Source: Lachnospiraceae bacterium
Lineage (GTDB): Bacteria > Bacillota > Clostridia > Lachnospirales > Lachnospiraceae
Direction of reading: 5' to 3'
Length of the DNA stretch: 64,000 nucleotides
NCBI GenBank assembly: GCA_030524635.1
Contig: JAUNGG010000015.1
Coordinates: forward strand, 1 to 64,000
Shown here: in pieces, positions 63,949-64,000 of the stretch
Layout: the number at the start of each line of letters is the position of its first letter
Position numbering within the stretch: the stretch's first letter is position 1
Notes under the pieces: model-generated
Told to the model about the DNA's origin: nothing
Seen by the model: the letters and a program-made list of their open reading frames with translations, nothing else
Database searches by the model: none
Translations under genes and position numbers: made by a program

Positions 63949-64000
63949 ATGTCTGATAAAATCCTATGGATGCAGTGGCAGCAGCCCTGCGGAATCTGCC
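63949..64000 (+). CDS. Start of an unidentified gene cut by the window end
   Basis: An ATG with AAAAAAGGA upstream opens a frame that begins MSDKILWMQWQQPCGIC and runs off the end. Seventeen codons are too few to identify it. Confidence 0.35.
   Translation, partial: MSDKILWMQWQQPCGIC

Noticed and set aside
1-64000. CRISPR arrays, tRNA or rRNA genes, transposases, integrases
   Set aside because: No regularly spaced repeats, cloverleaf-like sequences, rRNA segments or recognisable recombinase motifs were found by reading.

Overview
The window looks like the chromosome of a gut-type clostridial Firmicute (Lachnospiraceae-like). Supporting signs are strong GGAGG ribosome binding sites, mixed GC content with AT-rich leaders, simple stem plus T-run terminators, a class I Fe-S fumarase, TrkH/TrkA-type potassium uptake, and a selenium-dependent molybdenum hydroxylase locus. 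The species cannot be fixed from sequence alone. No rRNA, tRNA, CRISPR array, transposase or integrase was recognised.

Layout: 1-4.5 kb holds a PadR regulator with a frameshifted FtsW/RodA-like membrane gene, then a split chromate transporter with a divergent LysR regulator and an apparent 3' scrap of a glycogen synthase gene. 4.5-9 kb is a MacAB-like ATPase/FtsX permease/HlyD adaptor operon. 9.3-10.7 kb encodes the two-subunit fumarase. At 11 kb and 26.8 kb lie two copies of an Rpn-like nuclease family, the second lacking its whole middle part; both copies share promoter and leader. 12-13.4 kb is a decayed ferric-iron-type ABC transporter. 13.6-19.1 kb couples Trk/Ktr potassium uptake, a 34-residue membrane peptide and KdpD/KdpE, with no Kdp ATPase.

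19.2-25.7 kb is a catabolic cassette (short-chain dehydrogenase, BaiE-like NTF2-fold protein, old-yellow-enzyme flavoprotein, MFS carrier) divergent from a large regulator. Its enzyme set resembles bile-acid or steroid conversion, but the CoA-handling genes are missing. 27.4-31.2 kb holds a DUF1538 membrane protein with a double PII-like partner, and an AGCS amino-acid symporter.

31.4-55.2 kb is the centrepiece. A selenium supply block (cysteine desulfurase-like protein, YqeB, YedF, SelD, TusA-like, YedE) sits beside a catabolic block: hydantoinase, ferredoxin, fused selenium-dependent xanthine dehydrogenase, DUF3343, YgfK and SsnA on the minus strand, and a YheO-type regulator, YgeX, YgeY, YgeW, carbamate kinase and a purine permease on the plus strand. 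Together they outline anaerobic purine (urate/xanthine) breakdown through 2,3-diaminopropionate-type intermediates to pyruvate, ammonia and carbamoyl phosphate, with ATP made by carbamate kinase. Codon use in ygeX, ygeY and ygeW suggests very high expression.

55-64 kb carries a SIMPL lipoprotein, DegV, NUDIX, an alpha-hydroxy-acid oxidase, an AbiL-like defence pair (AAA ATPase plus RloB), and an ECF sigma factor with its putative anti-sigma partner. A 45-bp motif occurs upstream of both the oxidase and the sigma gene.
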